From positions 36,131 to 100,130 of the forward strand of contig JAPLKL010000017.1 of the NCBI GenBank assembly GCA_026388095.1: DNA of 64,000 bases. The letters run 5' to 3'. The notes under the pieces are model-generated. The model made no database searches and had not been told where the DNA came from. It saw only the letters and a list, made by a program, of their open reading frames with translations. Shown in pieces: positions 53,416 to 63,411 of this stretch (positions are counted from its first letter, which is position 1; each line of letters begins with the position of its first letter). Source of the DNA: Elusimicrobiota bacterium. Its GTDB lineage: Bacteria; Elusimicrobiota; Elusimicrobia; UBA1565; UBA9628. Made by a program: the position numbers and the translations under genes.

Positions 53416-56400
53416 CTCTGGACCCCGACCTTGAAGGTCTTCTGCGTACCGTTGCCTTGGGCGAACACGAAGTAGACCCCGCTGGCTACCCAAGCGCCGG
53501 ACTGGTTGGTTCCGTCCCAGGTCGCTTGGCCTAGCGCGTCCGCGTTGAGGTCCTTGACCATGGCTCCGCTCAACGTGTAGATGCGCAGCCGGGCGCTGAC
53601 CGGCAGGTTCTTGAACTGCATGGGACTACAGCTCTGGCGCAGGGGGTTGCAGGCGATCTGCATCTCCGCCACCGTGCTAGTGGCTTGCGCCGCGGCCAAG
53701 GCCGGTATGAGGGCCTGGTAGAGGGAGAAGTGGTCGGTCAGAGCGCTGACCACGCGGCGGGAGGCGTCCACTTGGCTGGGCAAAGCGAGCCAGGCATGGC
53801 TGGCCGGGTTCCAGTAGTGGACCGCGACCTTGCCGGCCTGCCCCAGCAGGATGGCGGCTGGGTCATAGGGCAGTTCGATGGTCACCGGCACCGCGAAATT
53901 CGTGCCTTCCGGGCCGAACTGGACCGCGTCGCCCGCAGGGGCCAGCGAGACCGCGGACAAGGTCCTAAGCCGGACTTCGCTGTCCGCCCCCGCAATCTCG
54001 GCGCGGTCGATGGAGATGTCCGTGGTCTGGGACAAGGCGCCGGGCGGGACGACCACAGCGACGCGGCTGGGCGTGACCACTGTGCCGCCTTCCTCGCTAT
54101 CGAGGGGCAAGGAGGCTTGGCCGTACCATGTCGGGATATAGGTCGGCGCTGGGGCGGCCGCGGCCAAGCTCATGCTCACGAAATGCGTTCCGCTGGTGCC
54201 CACGCCGTAGATGAGCACGTTGCTCTGCGCCGTGCCGCCGGAGGGCGAGAGGGCGACGACTACGGTGTAGGTGCCCACGCTGAGGCTGGCGGGGATCACG
54301 CCACGGATCATGGCGTCGTTCCATACGGAGATGCCGGCCGCGGTGCCGCTGAAAGTGACCTTGGTGGCTGAGCCGTTGTAGGGGCCGAAGCCTGAGCCGT
54401 CGAGCTCGAAGGCCCCGCCGGGCTGGCCCTGGGCCGGAATGACCTGCGAAATCTGCGGCAGGACCACGTTGAAGCTCTGCGCGGCCGAGTCAGCCAGGCC
54501 GCCGTCGGCTGTGGCCCGCTCGATGAGCACGGTCTGGGTCCCGGTCGAGACCTGCCCCGGCACGCGGCCCTGGATGGTGGTGTTGTTCCAGACGCTGATG
54601 GGGGCCACGATGCCGTTGAACTTGAGCCGCGTGTTGGAGCCGTTGTAGGCGCCGAAGCCGGTGCCGGTGACTGTGAAGGGAACGCCGATGGGGCCTGTCA
54701 CCGGCGTCATGGTCGAGACTTGGGGCAGGATGACCGAGAAGGTTCCGGCGTCGCCTTGCGCAAGGCCGGTGCCGGCCTGGCGCTCGACGGAGACCGCATA
54801 ATCGCCTGGGGTGAGCCCTGGTATGGTGCCTTGGATGGTGGAGTCGTTCCACACGCTGATGGGGGCGGCGATGGTCCCGAACTTCACCTTGGTGTTGGCG
54901 CCGTTGTAGGCGCCGAAGCCCGAGCCGGTGATGGTGAAGGGTATTCCGATGGGTCCGAGCATGGGCGTGACGGTGGAGATCTGCGGCAAGACGACCAGGA
55001 AGGTGACCGGGTTGCTCAAGGCCACGTCCGGGCCGGCTTGGCGCTCCACGCTGACCGCGTAGGTGCCTGAGGAGAGGCCAGGAATGGTGCCCTGGATCAA
55101 GGTGTTGTTCCAGACGCCTATGGGAGCAAGCAGGCTGCCGAACCTGACCCGGGTGTTGGGGCCGTTGTAGGTCCCGAAGTTGGTCCCGGTGATGCTGAAG
55201 GAGATGCCAATGGGTCCGGTCGAGGGATTTATGGCGGTGATGACCGGTCCGGTCACCGTGAAATAGATGGTCGCGCTCTGCGCCAGGCCGCCGTCCGCGG
55301 TCTGGCGCTGGACCACGACGGGCTGGTCGCCGGAGGGCACGGCGCCGGGGATGGTGCCCTGAATCAAGGCGTCGTTCCATACGCTGATGGGCGCGGACAC
55401 GCCGCCGACGAGAACTTTGGTGTTTGCCCCGTTGTAGGAGCCGAAACTCGCGCCGTTCAAGGTGAAGGCCAGGCCGATGGGACCTAGCACCGGGGTCATG
55501 GTGGAGACCTGAGGCAGGCTGACGGTGAAGGTGCCTGCATTGCTCTGCGCCAAGCCTGTGCCGACCTGGCGCTCCACTGTGACCGCGTAGCCGCCGGCCG
55601 CAAGCCCGGGGATGGTGCCTTGGATCAACGTGTCGTTCCATACGCTGACAGGCGCGGTGATTGCCCCGAACTTCACGCGGGTGTTGGAGCCGTTGTAAGG
55701 CCCAAAGCCTGTGCCCGCGATGGTGAAGGGGATGCCGATGGGCCCGGTCGAGGGGTTGATGGTGGCCACAGCCGGCTCCATGACCGTGAAGGTCCCGGCC
55801 GCGCTCGTCGCCACCGTGGTTCCGGCTTGCAGTTCGATTAAGACGCCGTAGGCTCCGGCATCCAAAGCGGGCACCGTGCCTTGGATGGTGGAGTCGTTCC
55901 AGACGCTGATGGGGGCTGCTGTGGAGCCGAACTTCACGCGGGTGCTAGTGCCCCTGTAAGTGCCGAAGCTGGTCCCTGTGATGGTGAAGGGCACGCCGAT
56001 GGGCCCGGCGGAGGGCGTCATGACGGTGACGCTGGCCGTTGTGATCAAGAAGTAAGCCGTGTCCGAGGCGGAGAGTCCGCCGTCCGAGGTGGCGCGCTCG
56101 ACGACCACAGGGGCCAAGCCGGCGGGAGCGTCGGGGACCGTGGCCACGATCCTGGTGTCGTTCCACACGCTGACCGCGGCAGCGGCGCCGTCTACGCGCA
56201 GGCGGGTGTTGGAGCCGTTGTAGGGGCCGAAGCTGGTTCCCAGAACGGTGAGGCTGATGCCGATGGGGCCGGAAGAGGACTGCACGTCCGTGATCGCCGG
56301 GACAGAGACCAAGAAGCTCGCGGCTTCCACGCTGGCCAGGCCGCCGTCTGATGTGGCGCGCTCGATGGTCACGGTGCGGATGCCCGCAAGCGCGTTGGGG

Positions 56401-59400
56401 ATGGTGCCCTGGATGTTGTGGTCGTTCCACACGCTTATGGGCGCGGCCACGCCGCCGATCTTGACCCGCGTGTTGGAGCCGTTGTACGGCCCGAAGCTTT
56501 CGCCCGTGATGGCGAAGGGCACGCCGATGGGACCGGCCAGCGGGGACATGATCGAGGCCGAGGGCAAGTTCACGGTGAAGAGCCCGGCCGAGGTGGCGGT
56601 CACGCTGGAGCTGGTCTGGCGTTCGACAGCGACCGAGTAGGCGCCCGGGGAGAGTCCAGGGATTGTGCCTTGGATCGTCGTATCGTTCCACACGGAGATG
56701 GGTGCCGAGGCGGTGCCGAACTTGACCCTGGTGTTGGATCCGCTGTAGGCGCCGAAGCCAGTTCCGGCAATGGTGAAAGGAATGCCGATGGGCCCGGAAG
56801 AGGGCACTACAGCCAACTCCGCGACGACCGCCAGGGTCTGGGTCGAAGCGACCTCGGAGAAGCTGCTTGCGATCATGTCCCCATTGGACGCTCTGATGCG
56901 GGCGAAGTAAGACGTGCCGGGCGCCAATCCGAAGACCGTCGTGCCCGTGCTTTGCAGCGTGATAAGGTCGGCCACGGAGCCGTCCGTTGAGACCGCGAGA
57001 GCGTAGTCGGTCCCGGCCGGGTTGCTCGAAGCGTCCCAGGCCCAGGTGATGCTGTAGGAACTCACGGACACCGCCTGTAACTGGCTCGGCACCGCGGCCA
57101 AGGTGTAGACCCGAGACGAGCAGATTATCGGGCTTTCGCCGGAGGCATTGGTCGCGGTGACGCAGCGCGAGCGGGCAGAGTTGGGCGGCTGACCCAGCAA
57201 AGTGAATGAGCTGGCGATGACATCGGCCTGCTTCGACCCTGCCGTCGATCTATAGACCGAATAGCCGAGAGCGTTGTCAGCCTGGGCCCAGGTCCAGACG
57301 ATGGAGGAAGTCCCGAGCACCTGGGCCGTGATCCAAGCCGGCGCCAGCGGCGCAACATTGCCGGTCGGCCCCTCCCAAGTAAAGGTGACGGCCACGGGCG
57401 TCACGGTCTCATTGCCAGCCAGGTCGACTCCCCGGGCATAGACCGCGTAATTGCGGCCTTGCGCCAAGTAACCGCCCAGGTTGCCCAAAATATCCCCGGA
57501 CGTAGGAGATGCGCCAACGTAGGCGCTCCAATTCACGGAATTCTTTAGCGGACCGCCATTGGACCTCAGGTAGACCGGGGCAGAAGCTGCGGCCCAGTGC
57601 CCTGCCTGGCCGCTCCACCAAAGCCCGGTAGCCAGATCCCGCACCGCAAGATCCACGCTGCCGTTCAACGCCACGGCGTCCTGGACCGTGCCTTGGATCG
57701 TGTTGAGGGCGGAGACGGTGGAGCCGTTGACTATGGAGGTGATGCTGATGGACGGCGGCACCGTGTCGGGAGCTATGGAGAAGTCCGCATTGCTGATCGA
57801 AGAGCCTGCCAGCACCGGAATGCCCGCGATGTGGTTGTAGAAGCCCATGGGCGTGGCCGAGGAGAATTGCAGGCTCGTTCCCTCGAAAGCCGCGATCCAG
57901 TAAGAAGCAGGCGCGGGCAGGCTGAGACTGTAGGGCAGCATGGTCCCGGCTGTGGCTGTCAGCGCGACCATCTGCGGCTGTTCATTGAAACCTGTAGTCG
58001 AGTAGACCACCATGACATTGGCCCCCTCGGCAAAGCCCAGGGGTTTGGTGATGGTGCCCGAGATGGTGGCCGAGGCTCCCAACGCGCAAGCATTGGGCCC
58101 GGGAGCGCCGGCCACGGCCGTGTTCCCGAAGAATACCTCGGGGTCGGCGGAATCCACCACCCAGGGCGTGCCCGCCCCGTCTACCGCGATGAGATCGTTA
58201 TCAAAGCCGTCGGGGTCGGTCTTAGGATAACCGGCAGCCAGGTTGCCCGAGGAGTCGTACTTCCACACGGCGGAGGTCGTCGAGGAATTGCCCACGACCC
58301 AAGGATTGCCGGCCGGGTCCAAGGCCAAAGCCTTGGCCGCGGCCGAGGTTCCGGCCGCGTTATGCCACAGGCTCGTGGACACCAGCACCCCGTTGGAGTC
58401 GAATCTCAGCAAAGCGAGGTCGGTGGCCGCGCAGTTGGGATAGGCCTTGGAAGCCGCCACCCAGACGGTCCCGGTCTGAGAGACGCGCAAACCCATGACC
58501 AGATTATCCTGGACGTTGGCGAAAGCCTGCGGCCAGAAGACCGGGAACCCAGCGGCCAAAGAACCGTTGGAAGCGTACTTCCACAGGGCCAGGTCCAGGT
58601 GTCCGGTCACCGGGTCCGAGCTTATGCCGGCGGACCAGGTGTTGCCCGATGAGTCCTTGTTCGTGGCCAAGCCCCCGTCGAAACTGCCGCCGGAGCGCTG
58701 GTAGTTCTTGGGGAAGCCCGGCGCCAAGGAGCCGTTGGCGTTGTATTTCCAGAGCCCGAAGCGGAAGGTGGGGTTCTGAGAAGTCTGCTCTGCGCCCGCG
58801 AGCCAGGCGTTGCCCGAGCCGTCTACAACCACGCCGCCGCTATAGATGAAGCCGTTGGCGCCGGCGTAGGCTACTGAAGCCTGAACGACCTGTCCCGTTC
58901 CCGCGACCTTCCAGACCGCGAGGCCTGAAGAATTGGTCCCACCCACCCAGTTACCCGATGGGCCGAAGCCGATGCCGAAGTTCCCCGAATCCACGGCGTC
59001 AGGCAGGACGGTCCCGGCCAAGTAGTTGCCTGCCGAGTCGTGCTTGCGCACGCTCATGGTGGTCGGGGTCTGGCCGTCGTAATCCTGGGTCACGGTCCAG
59101 ATGTTGCCCGAGCCGTCTCGGCCCAGAGCCACGGCGTAGCCGGCCTCGGCGGTGTTGGTGCTCTTGATGATCACGCTCACGGCCGCTGTAGAGACATTGC
59201 CGGATGGGTCCATGGCCTGAGCGTAGATGGCGTACTTCTCGCCGCCCAGCACCGGCGGCGTTGCCCCGCTCCAGGTGATGTTGTTCATGGGCCCGGATCT
59301 GGCGGCGTGGTTCCAAAGGGCGCCTGGCGTGGAGATGAATACGCCTGAATACGGATCGAGCCAGGTTCCGTCCGTGAGATTGGCCACTGCCAAGGTGAGG

Positions 59401-62400
59401 TCGCTTATGCCTATGTTGTCAGAGGCTGTGCCGGAGAGCGCCAGCATGGCTGCGGGGATGGTGGAGCCGTTTACGGGCGCAAGGATCGCGAGGCTGGGGG
59501 CTTGCTGGTCTACAGCCAAGCTGATGGCGGGAGCGGTGGCGGGGGTTGCTCCCAGGAAAACGGGCGCGGAGAGGTTGCCGCCCAGGGGGTTGCCGGGGCC
59601 AAGGCCCTGGCCGCCGGCTGCGATGTAGCCGGTGCGGTCGTAAGCCGCGGCGATGTAATAGGTGGCCGGAGAGGGCAGGCCGGTCAAAGTGTAGTTGAAC
59701 ACGGTGCCGCTGTTGGGGGCGGGCAAGAAGCCCAGGCTTTGGGGGTTCTGAAAATCGGGGGTGTTGCTGGCCAGGAAATATACGCTGCCGCCGGTGAAGG
59801 CGTCCGCGTAGTTCAAGACGCCGGAGATGTCGGCCAGGGCGAGGATTTGGCTCCAGACCTTGTAGGTGCCGTCGCTGTCTGTGCCGAGGATGTTGAGGTT
59901 GGTCCCGAAAATGGTGAGGATATTGCCCGTGTTGGTGGGCGCGGCGGACGGATATGAAGGATAGGAAGAGACCAAATTCAAGGTCGAGCCGCCTTCTGCC
60001 GGGTACTGCCAGACTGCCAGGCCGGTATTGCCGGAAGAATCCAGTTGGGTGCGGCCGGTGAGCCAGAAGCGGCCTGCGGAGTCGAGGTCGAGGCCTTGGG
60101 CTTGGTCGGAATAGGTGCCAGTTGAGGTGGCGACCAGGGAGATGGCTGAGCCGTCCCACTGCCAAAGGGCGGCTACGGTGCCGGTCTGGGTGTGGGCCCA
60201 GCCGCTGAGCCAGATGTTGCCTGCGGTATCTTCGAGCAGGGCCTGGGCTGAGCTGCCGGTGCCGCCCAAGGAATTGGTCCAATCGAAGCGGACCATGTTG
60301 CCGTTGGAGGGGTCGTAGCGCCACAGCGCAACGTCTCTTGTGGCTCCGGCCAGCCATATGGGCCCTGAGCCGTCGGCGAGGATGGCTTGGGCTGTGGCGC
60401 CGGGGAAGAGGCCGATGCGGGGCAGGCCGGAGGGGCTCGCCTGCCAGAGGGCGGCTGAGCCGTTGGAGGCGCCCGCAATCCACAGATTCGTGCCGTCAGA
60501 GTCTACGGCCGTGGCTTGGCCGTCGAGGGGCGGGTGGTTTGTGGTCGAGAGGGGCGAGCCTTGGGGAGAGACCTTATAGATGGTCGCGCCGGAAGAACTG
60601 GTTGCAATCGTGTAGGCGTTGCCTGAGCCGTCAAAGCCGAGGTTCCAGCCTGTGGTCATGGCGGCCCCGGCCAGGGGGACTGAGAAATCCGTGCTGCCGT
60701 TGCTGGAGTTGCGGGTGAGGCTGAATGAATTCGAGAAGTTTGAAACCTGCCAGAGTTTGCCCGAGGGGTCGAGGGCGGCGGCGAGGTTGCCGGGAGTGGG
60801 ACCGCCGCAGGTGAAGAACTGGGGGTTGGGTTCTGTGCCGCTGTTTCTGGTGGCGACTACGATGGGGATGTTGCAGGTGGAGGTGGTTGTGAGGATCAGC
60901 AGGGGGTTGCAGACTTGGATGACGTAGTTGGTGTTGGGCTGGAGACCGGTTAGCTGGACTGGATTGGTTGTGGTGAAGCTGGAGGGGCTGAAGGAATCGC
61001 GCGAGGGGTCGCACAGGGTGCCAGAGGGACCAGTGCCGAGGCGGACTTCGTAGAGGGTGCCGGAGGGGTTCCCGTGGGGGTCCCAAGAGATGTTGAAACT
61101 TGTGTCGGTGCGGCTTGCCACGGTGGTAGCGCCGGGTAACATGGCCGAGTTCTGGACTACATTGATTTGGATGGATTTGGTGGACTCCTTGTTGCCAGCC
61201 CGGTCCACGCTAAAGTAGTAGAGGGTGTGATGTCCCGAAGGCAGGGATACCGGCATCCAGAAGAGGGCATTTTGACAGGACCCGAACGGATAATTGGAAT
61301 CGGGAAGGCTTGCCGGGGCGCCGCCAGGGCAGTTCTCTGGCAAGGTGTCGAAGAGATAGAAGGTCTTGTCTACGCTGGAGGAAGAAATATCGGCAGGGAA
61401 GTCGGTAGCGGTGAAGCTGATGCTGGAACCAGCGATGGCAGCAAGATTGCCGGCGACGAGGGCTGAGGTGCCGACGATGACAGCCTGGGTCACTGGCGCT
61501 TGGGTATCAACCGCAACATCAACGAAAGCGTCTATGATGTGCGGGGTTTCCACGTTCTCGGTATTGTCCACGCCCAAGAACTCGATTCTATGGTAACCCT
61601 GGGTGAGACTGAAAGGCAGAGCGTACTGGAAGAAATCCCCATTATCAATGGTGACCAGAATTCGCGACATTCCAGAGGCGACTGACGCGACTACGGGATC
61701 GTCGCCGCCGAGACTCAACAGAGTCGAGGTAGAGAGCAGAGAGTGGCCGATGGTATCTGAACTGGCCGAGCCGGTGAAGGTAATACTGGTGACGGGCGGG
61801 GTTCCGTCAGAATAGATGGCCGTCGAAACGAGCACTTCGGAATTGCCCGCACTGTCGATGCTTCCGTAGTAAATAGCATGGGCACCTTGGGGCAAGGGGA
61901 AGGGCCCCTGATAAGCGCCCAATTGCGTCGTGCTTGAAACAGGATTGTCGATAGAGAGTCCGGTAAAGGCGACTCCACTTGTCGTGGCACCGGCCACGGA
62001 GACATCATCGGCGGCCAAGCTTACCAACACATTGGTGCTGATGTAGAGTCTGCCATCTTGTCCGGCGTATGAGACGCCCGAGAAGGACTCGATTGTCACG
62101 GGCGGAGTCTTGTCCGGGAAGTAGGTTTCCTCTACCGACTCGCCTGCGGCGTCTTTCCAGACGATTCTTGTGGTTTGCATGCCATCAGGAGAACTGAGGT
62201 GGCACGATGGGACGTCGATTCCCCCACCCTCGCTCGAGACCGCGAAATCCATCTCCACCTGGGGATTGGCTGGGTCGAAACCAGTGGTGACCTGATATTT
62301 TACTTGAAATTCGTACGTCCCCCCGGAGGGGATTGTCTGTGGCCCCAAGAGAGAGAAATTGTTGAGGATATGCATCCAAGACGGCGCGCTGGTCACCGAG

Positions 62401-62603
62401 ACTCTGACATTCGCAAGCGGCTGCCCATTAGCGCCCAGGTTTTCGATGGGAACCGTGATGACTCCCCGCGATCCTGGGGTCAAAGAGGCAATGGCGCAAA
62501 GAGGCAATACGCCGACCAAAAAAACGGCTACGAGGTAACAGCGAAAAGGACGCACAGTTTTCACAAGCTGCGCCCCCTCATATCCAATGCCGGGATAACT
62601 CAT
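53412..62603 (-). CDS. Giant exported multidomain protein with ten TIG repeats and sorting-type C-terminus
   Basis: About 3063 residues. Signal peptide RPFRCYLVAVFLVGVLPLCAIA. In order: an N-terminal Ig-like region; about three OmpL47-like domains (TPPVTSITFTG...GYHRIEFLGVDNTENVE); an FN3 domain; two stretches of propeller-like repeats (DGSGNAWLAG types, about 590-1550) interrupted by Ig-like units; two further FN3 domains; ten IPT/TIG domains; a ZU5-like segment (VVVPPGAL); and a FlgD/T9SS-type C-terminal domain (LRIYTLSGAMVKDL...SGVYFVFA). I chose ATG 62603 (GGAGG 8 nt upstream). GTG 62564 would give a shorter, more standard signal peptide, and ATG 62624 is also possible. Likely a surface adhesin or stalk. 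Confidence 0.88.
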   Translation of the reverse strand: MSYPGIGYEGAQLVKTVRPFRCYLVAVFLVGVLPLCAIASLTPGSRGVITVPIENLGANGQPLANVRVSVTSAPSWMHILNNFSLLGPQTIPSGGTYEFQVKYQVTTGFDPANPQVEMDFAVSSEGGGIDVPSCHLSSPDGMQTTRIVWKDAAGESVEETYFPDKTPPVTIESFSGVSYAGQDGRLYISTNVLVSLAADDVSVAGATTSGVAFTGLSIDNPVSSTTQLGAYQGPFPLPQGAHAIYYGSIDSAGNSEVLVSTAIYSDGTPPVTSITFTGSASSDTIGHSLLSTSTLLSLGGDDPVVASVASGMSRILVTIDNGDFFQYALPFSLTQGYHRIEFLGVDNTENVETPHIIDAFVDVAVDTQAPVTQAVIVGTSALVAGNLAAIAGSSISFTATDFPADISSSSVDKTFYLFDTLPENCPGGAPASLPDSNYPFGSCQNALFWMPVSLPSGHHTLYYFSVDRAGNKESTKSIQINVVQNSAMLPGATTVASRTDTSFNISWDPHGNPSGTLYEVRLGTGPSGTLCDPSRDSFSPSSFTTTNPVQLTGLQPNTNYVIQVCNPLLILTTTSTCNIPIVVATRNSGTEPNPQFFTCGGPTPGNLAAALDPSGKLWQVSNFSNSFSLTRNSSNGSTDFSVPLAGAAMTTGWNLGFDGSGNAYTIATSSSGATIYKVSPQGSPLSTTNHPPLDGQATAVDSDGTNLWIAGASNGSAALWQASPSGLPRIGLFPGATAQAILADGSGPIWLAGATRDVALWRYDPSNGNMVRFDWTNSLGGTGSSAQALLEDTAGNIWLSGWAHTQTGTVAALWQWDGSAISLVATSTGTYSDQAQGLDLDSAGRFWLTGRTQLDSSGNTGLAVWQYPAEGGSTLNLVSSYPSYPSAAPTNTGNILTIFGTNLNILGTDSDGTYKVWSQILALADISGVLNYADAFTGGSVYFLASNTPDFQNPQSLGFLPAPNSGTVFNYTLTGLPSPATYYIAAAYDRTGYIAAGGQGLGPGNPLGGNLSAPVFLGATPATAPAISLAVDQQAPSLAILAPVNGSTIPAAMLALSGTASDNIGISDLTLAVANLTDGTWLDPYSGVFISTPGALWNHAARSGPMNNITWSGATPPVLGGEKYAIYAQAMDPSGNVSTAAVSVIIKSTNTAEAGYAVALGRDGSGNIWTVTQDYDGQTPTTMSVRKHDSAGNYLAGTVLPDAVDSGNFGIGFGPSGNWVGGTNSSGLAVWKVAGTGQVVQASVAYAGANGFIYSGGVVVDGSGNAWLAGAEQTSQNPTFRFGLWKYNANGSLAPGFPKNYQRSGGSFDGGLATNKDSSGNTWSAGISSDPVTGHLDLALWKYASNGSLAAGFPVFWPQAFANVQDNLVMGLRVSQTGTVWVAASKAYPNCAATDLALLRFDSNGVLVSTSLWHNAAGTSAAAKALALDPAGNPWVVGNSSTTSAVWKYDSSGNLAAGYPKTDPDGFDNDLIAVDGAGTPWVVDSADPEVFFGNTAVAGAPGPNACALGASATISGTITKPLGFAEGANVMVVYSTTGFNEQPQMVALTATAGTMLPYSLSLPAPASYWIAAFEGTSLQFSSATPMGFYNHIAGIPVLAGSSISNADFSIAPDTVPPSISITSIVNGSTVSALNTIQGTVQDAVALNGSVDLAVRDLATGLWWSGQAGHWAAASAPVYLRSNGGPLKNSVNWSAYVGASPTSGDILGNLGGYLAQGRNYAVYARGVDLAGNETVTPVAVTFTWEGPTGNVAPLAPAWITAQVLGTSSIVWTWAQADNALGYSVYRSTAGSKQADVIASSFTLLGQPPNSARSRCVTATNASGESPIICSSRVYTLAAVPSQLQAVSVSSYSITWAWDASSNPAGTDYALAVSTDGSVADLITLQSTGTTVFGLAPGTSYFARIRASNGDMIASSFSEVASTQTLAVVAELAVVPSSGPIGIPFTIAGTGFGAYSGSNTRVKFGTASAPISVWNDTTIQGTIPGLSPGAYSVAVERQTSSSVTATSAGLFTVNLPSASIMSPLAGPIGVPFAITGESFGPYNGSNTRVKIGGVAAPISVWNDHNIQGTIPNALAGIRTVTIERATSDGGLASVEAASFLVSVPAITDVQSSSGPIGISLTVLGTSFGPYNGSNTRLRVDGAAAAVSVWNDTRIVATVPDAPAGLAPVVVERATSDGGLSASDTAYFLITTASVTVMTPSAGPIGVPFTITGTSFGTYRGTSTRVKFGSTAAPISVWNDSTIQGTVPALDAGAYGVLIELQAGTTVATSAAGTFTVMEPAVATINPSTGPIGIPFTIAGTGFGPYNGSNTRVKFGAITAPVSVWNDTLIQGTIPGLAAGGYAVTVERQVGTGLAQSNAGTFTVSLPQVSTMTPVLGPIGLAFTLNGASFGSYNGANTKVLVGGVSAPISVWNDALIQGTIPGAVPSGDQPVVVQRQTADGGLAQSATIYFTVTGPVITAINPSTGPIGISFSITGTNFGTYNGPNTRVRFGSLLAPIGVWNNTLIQGTIPGLSSGTYAVSVERQAGPDVALSNPVTFLVVLPQISTVTPMLGPIGIPFTITGSGFGAYNGANTKVKFGTIAAPISVWNDSTIQGTIPGLTPGDYAVSVERQAGTGLAQGDAGTFSVILPQVSTMTPVTGPIGVPFTVTGTGFGAYNGSNTRLKFNGIVAPISVWNNTTIQGRVPGQVSTGTQTVLIERATADGGLADSAAQSFNVVLPQISQVIPAQGQPGGAFELDGSGFGPYNGSATKVTFSGTAAGISVWNDAMIRGVIPASLSVGTYTVVVALSPSGGTAQSNVLIYGVGTSGTHFVSMSLAAAAPAPTYIPTWYGQASLPLDSEEGGTVVTPSRVAVVVPPGALSQTTDISIDRAEIAGADSEVRLRTLSAVSLAPAGDAVQFGPEGTNFAVPVTIELPYDPAAILLGQAGKVAVHYWNPASHAWLALPSQVDASRRVVSALTDHFSLYQALIPALAAAQATSTVAEMQIACNPLRQSCSPMQFKNLPVSARLRIYTLSGAMVKDLNADALGQATWDGTNQSGAWVASGVYFVFAQGNGTQKTFKVGVQR
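54195..56835 (-). repeat. Array of ten TIG-encoding repeats (about 260 bp each)
   Basis: Each unit encodes the same plan: GPIG, FGxYxGxNT, then SVWND with IQGTIP. The SVWND codons fall at about 54314, 54578, 54848, 55110, 55374, 55634, 55896, 56159, 56428 and 56684, spaced 256-270 bp. DNA similarity is high around the SVWND segment. Confidence 0.88.
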
Positions 62604-62648
62604 CCGGATATCCTCCATCTCCAAATCACAGCCATGGGGAGGACTCCA

Positions 62649-63335
62649 TCAGGGTTTGCCGGCATCGGCGGACATGCCACTCCATTGCAAGATTGTCAGG
62701 CTATCCGGGTATTCATGGCTCATGTGTTTCCTCTGTTGAGAAAAAAGCCAGGAGGAATGGCCATCTGTTTTCACCAGCCTATTCAGAGCTTCCCTAAGAG
62801 TGACTTTCCGGAGATCCACCGTGACTTTGCGGTAGACGATAGGGGATCCTCCGATACTATCTATCGCTGCAGAATGGATTAAAATACCAGCACTTTGACA
62901 AATTCGGGTTGCTGCAATATCAAGGGCCACCTCAGTCAATTCCATAGACTCAACGACGCGGTCGAGAGGACTGTCATGCCGTTTTTTGTCGCCCTCCCTG
63001 GCTTTCGGAACCAGATTGATGACGCCTGCATTAATGGTCCAGCGGTACCGAGGATTTTGCGCAATCAGCGCGTCAAGCAGTGTCTTTGCTTCAGCACCGA
63101 CATAATGCCCTCGCTTCTTCAATGAAACCGGGTGCTCTGCCGTCTCGAAAGAGTATTCGATTCCACAAGGGATGTCAGCTTGTCTGCAAAGTTTATTGAA
63201 TCCGAATTCGACGCCTTCGTCCTTAGAAAACACGAATTCAGGAAGTCGCTTGTCGAGGGCAGCTTGGTCTGACTTAGTATAGGACCAAGCCAATGGCTGA
63301 AAAACAAAAACCATGGCGACCCAGATAGAGTTCAT
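62649..63335 (-). CDS. Exported hypothetical protein, STN-like
   Basis: 228 residues with a signal peptide (IWVAMVFVFQPLAWS). Two similar halves each end in a pattern like LLDALIAQNPRYRWTINAGVINLVPK, which resembles the short STN/secretin N-domain found in outer-membrane transducers and secretins. Shine-Dalgarno AGGAGA lies 8 nt before the ATG. GC content is below that of the rest of the window. It lies just upstream of the giant gene. Function unknown. Confidence 0.62.
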   Translation of the reverse strand: MNSIWVAMVFVFQPLAWSYTKSDQAALDKRLPEFVFSKDEGVEFGFNKLCRQADIPCGIEYSFETAEHPVSLKKRGHYVGAEAKTLLDALIAQNPRYRWTINAGVINLVPKAREGDKKRHDSPLDRVVESMELTEVALDIAATRICQSAGILIHSAAIDSIGGSPIVYRKVTVDLRKVTLREALNRLVKTDGHSSWLFSQQRKHMSHEYPDSLTILQWSGMSADAGKP

Positions 63336-63411
63336 CTTTAGATTCTCCTGCGAATTAGCCTTGACGATTCAAGGGTATTATCACTTCCATGTCGCCAAGT
63401 CATAGGCATCG

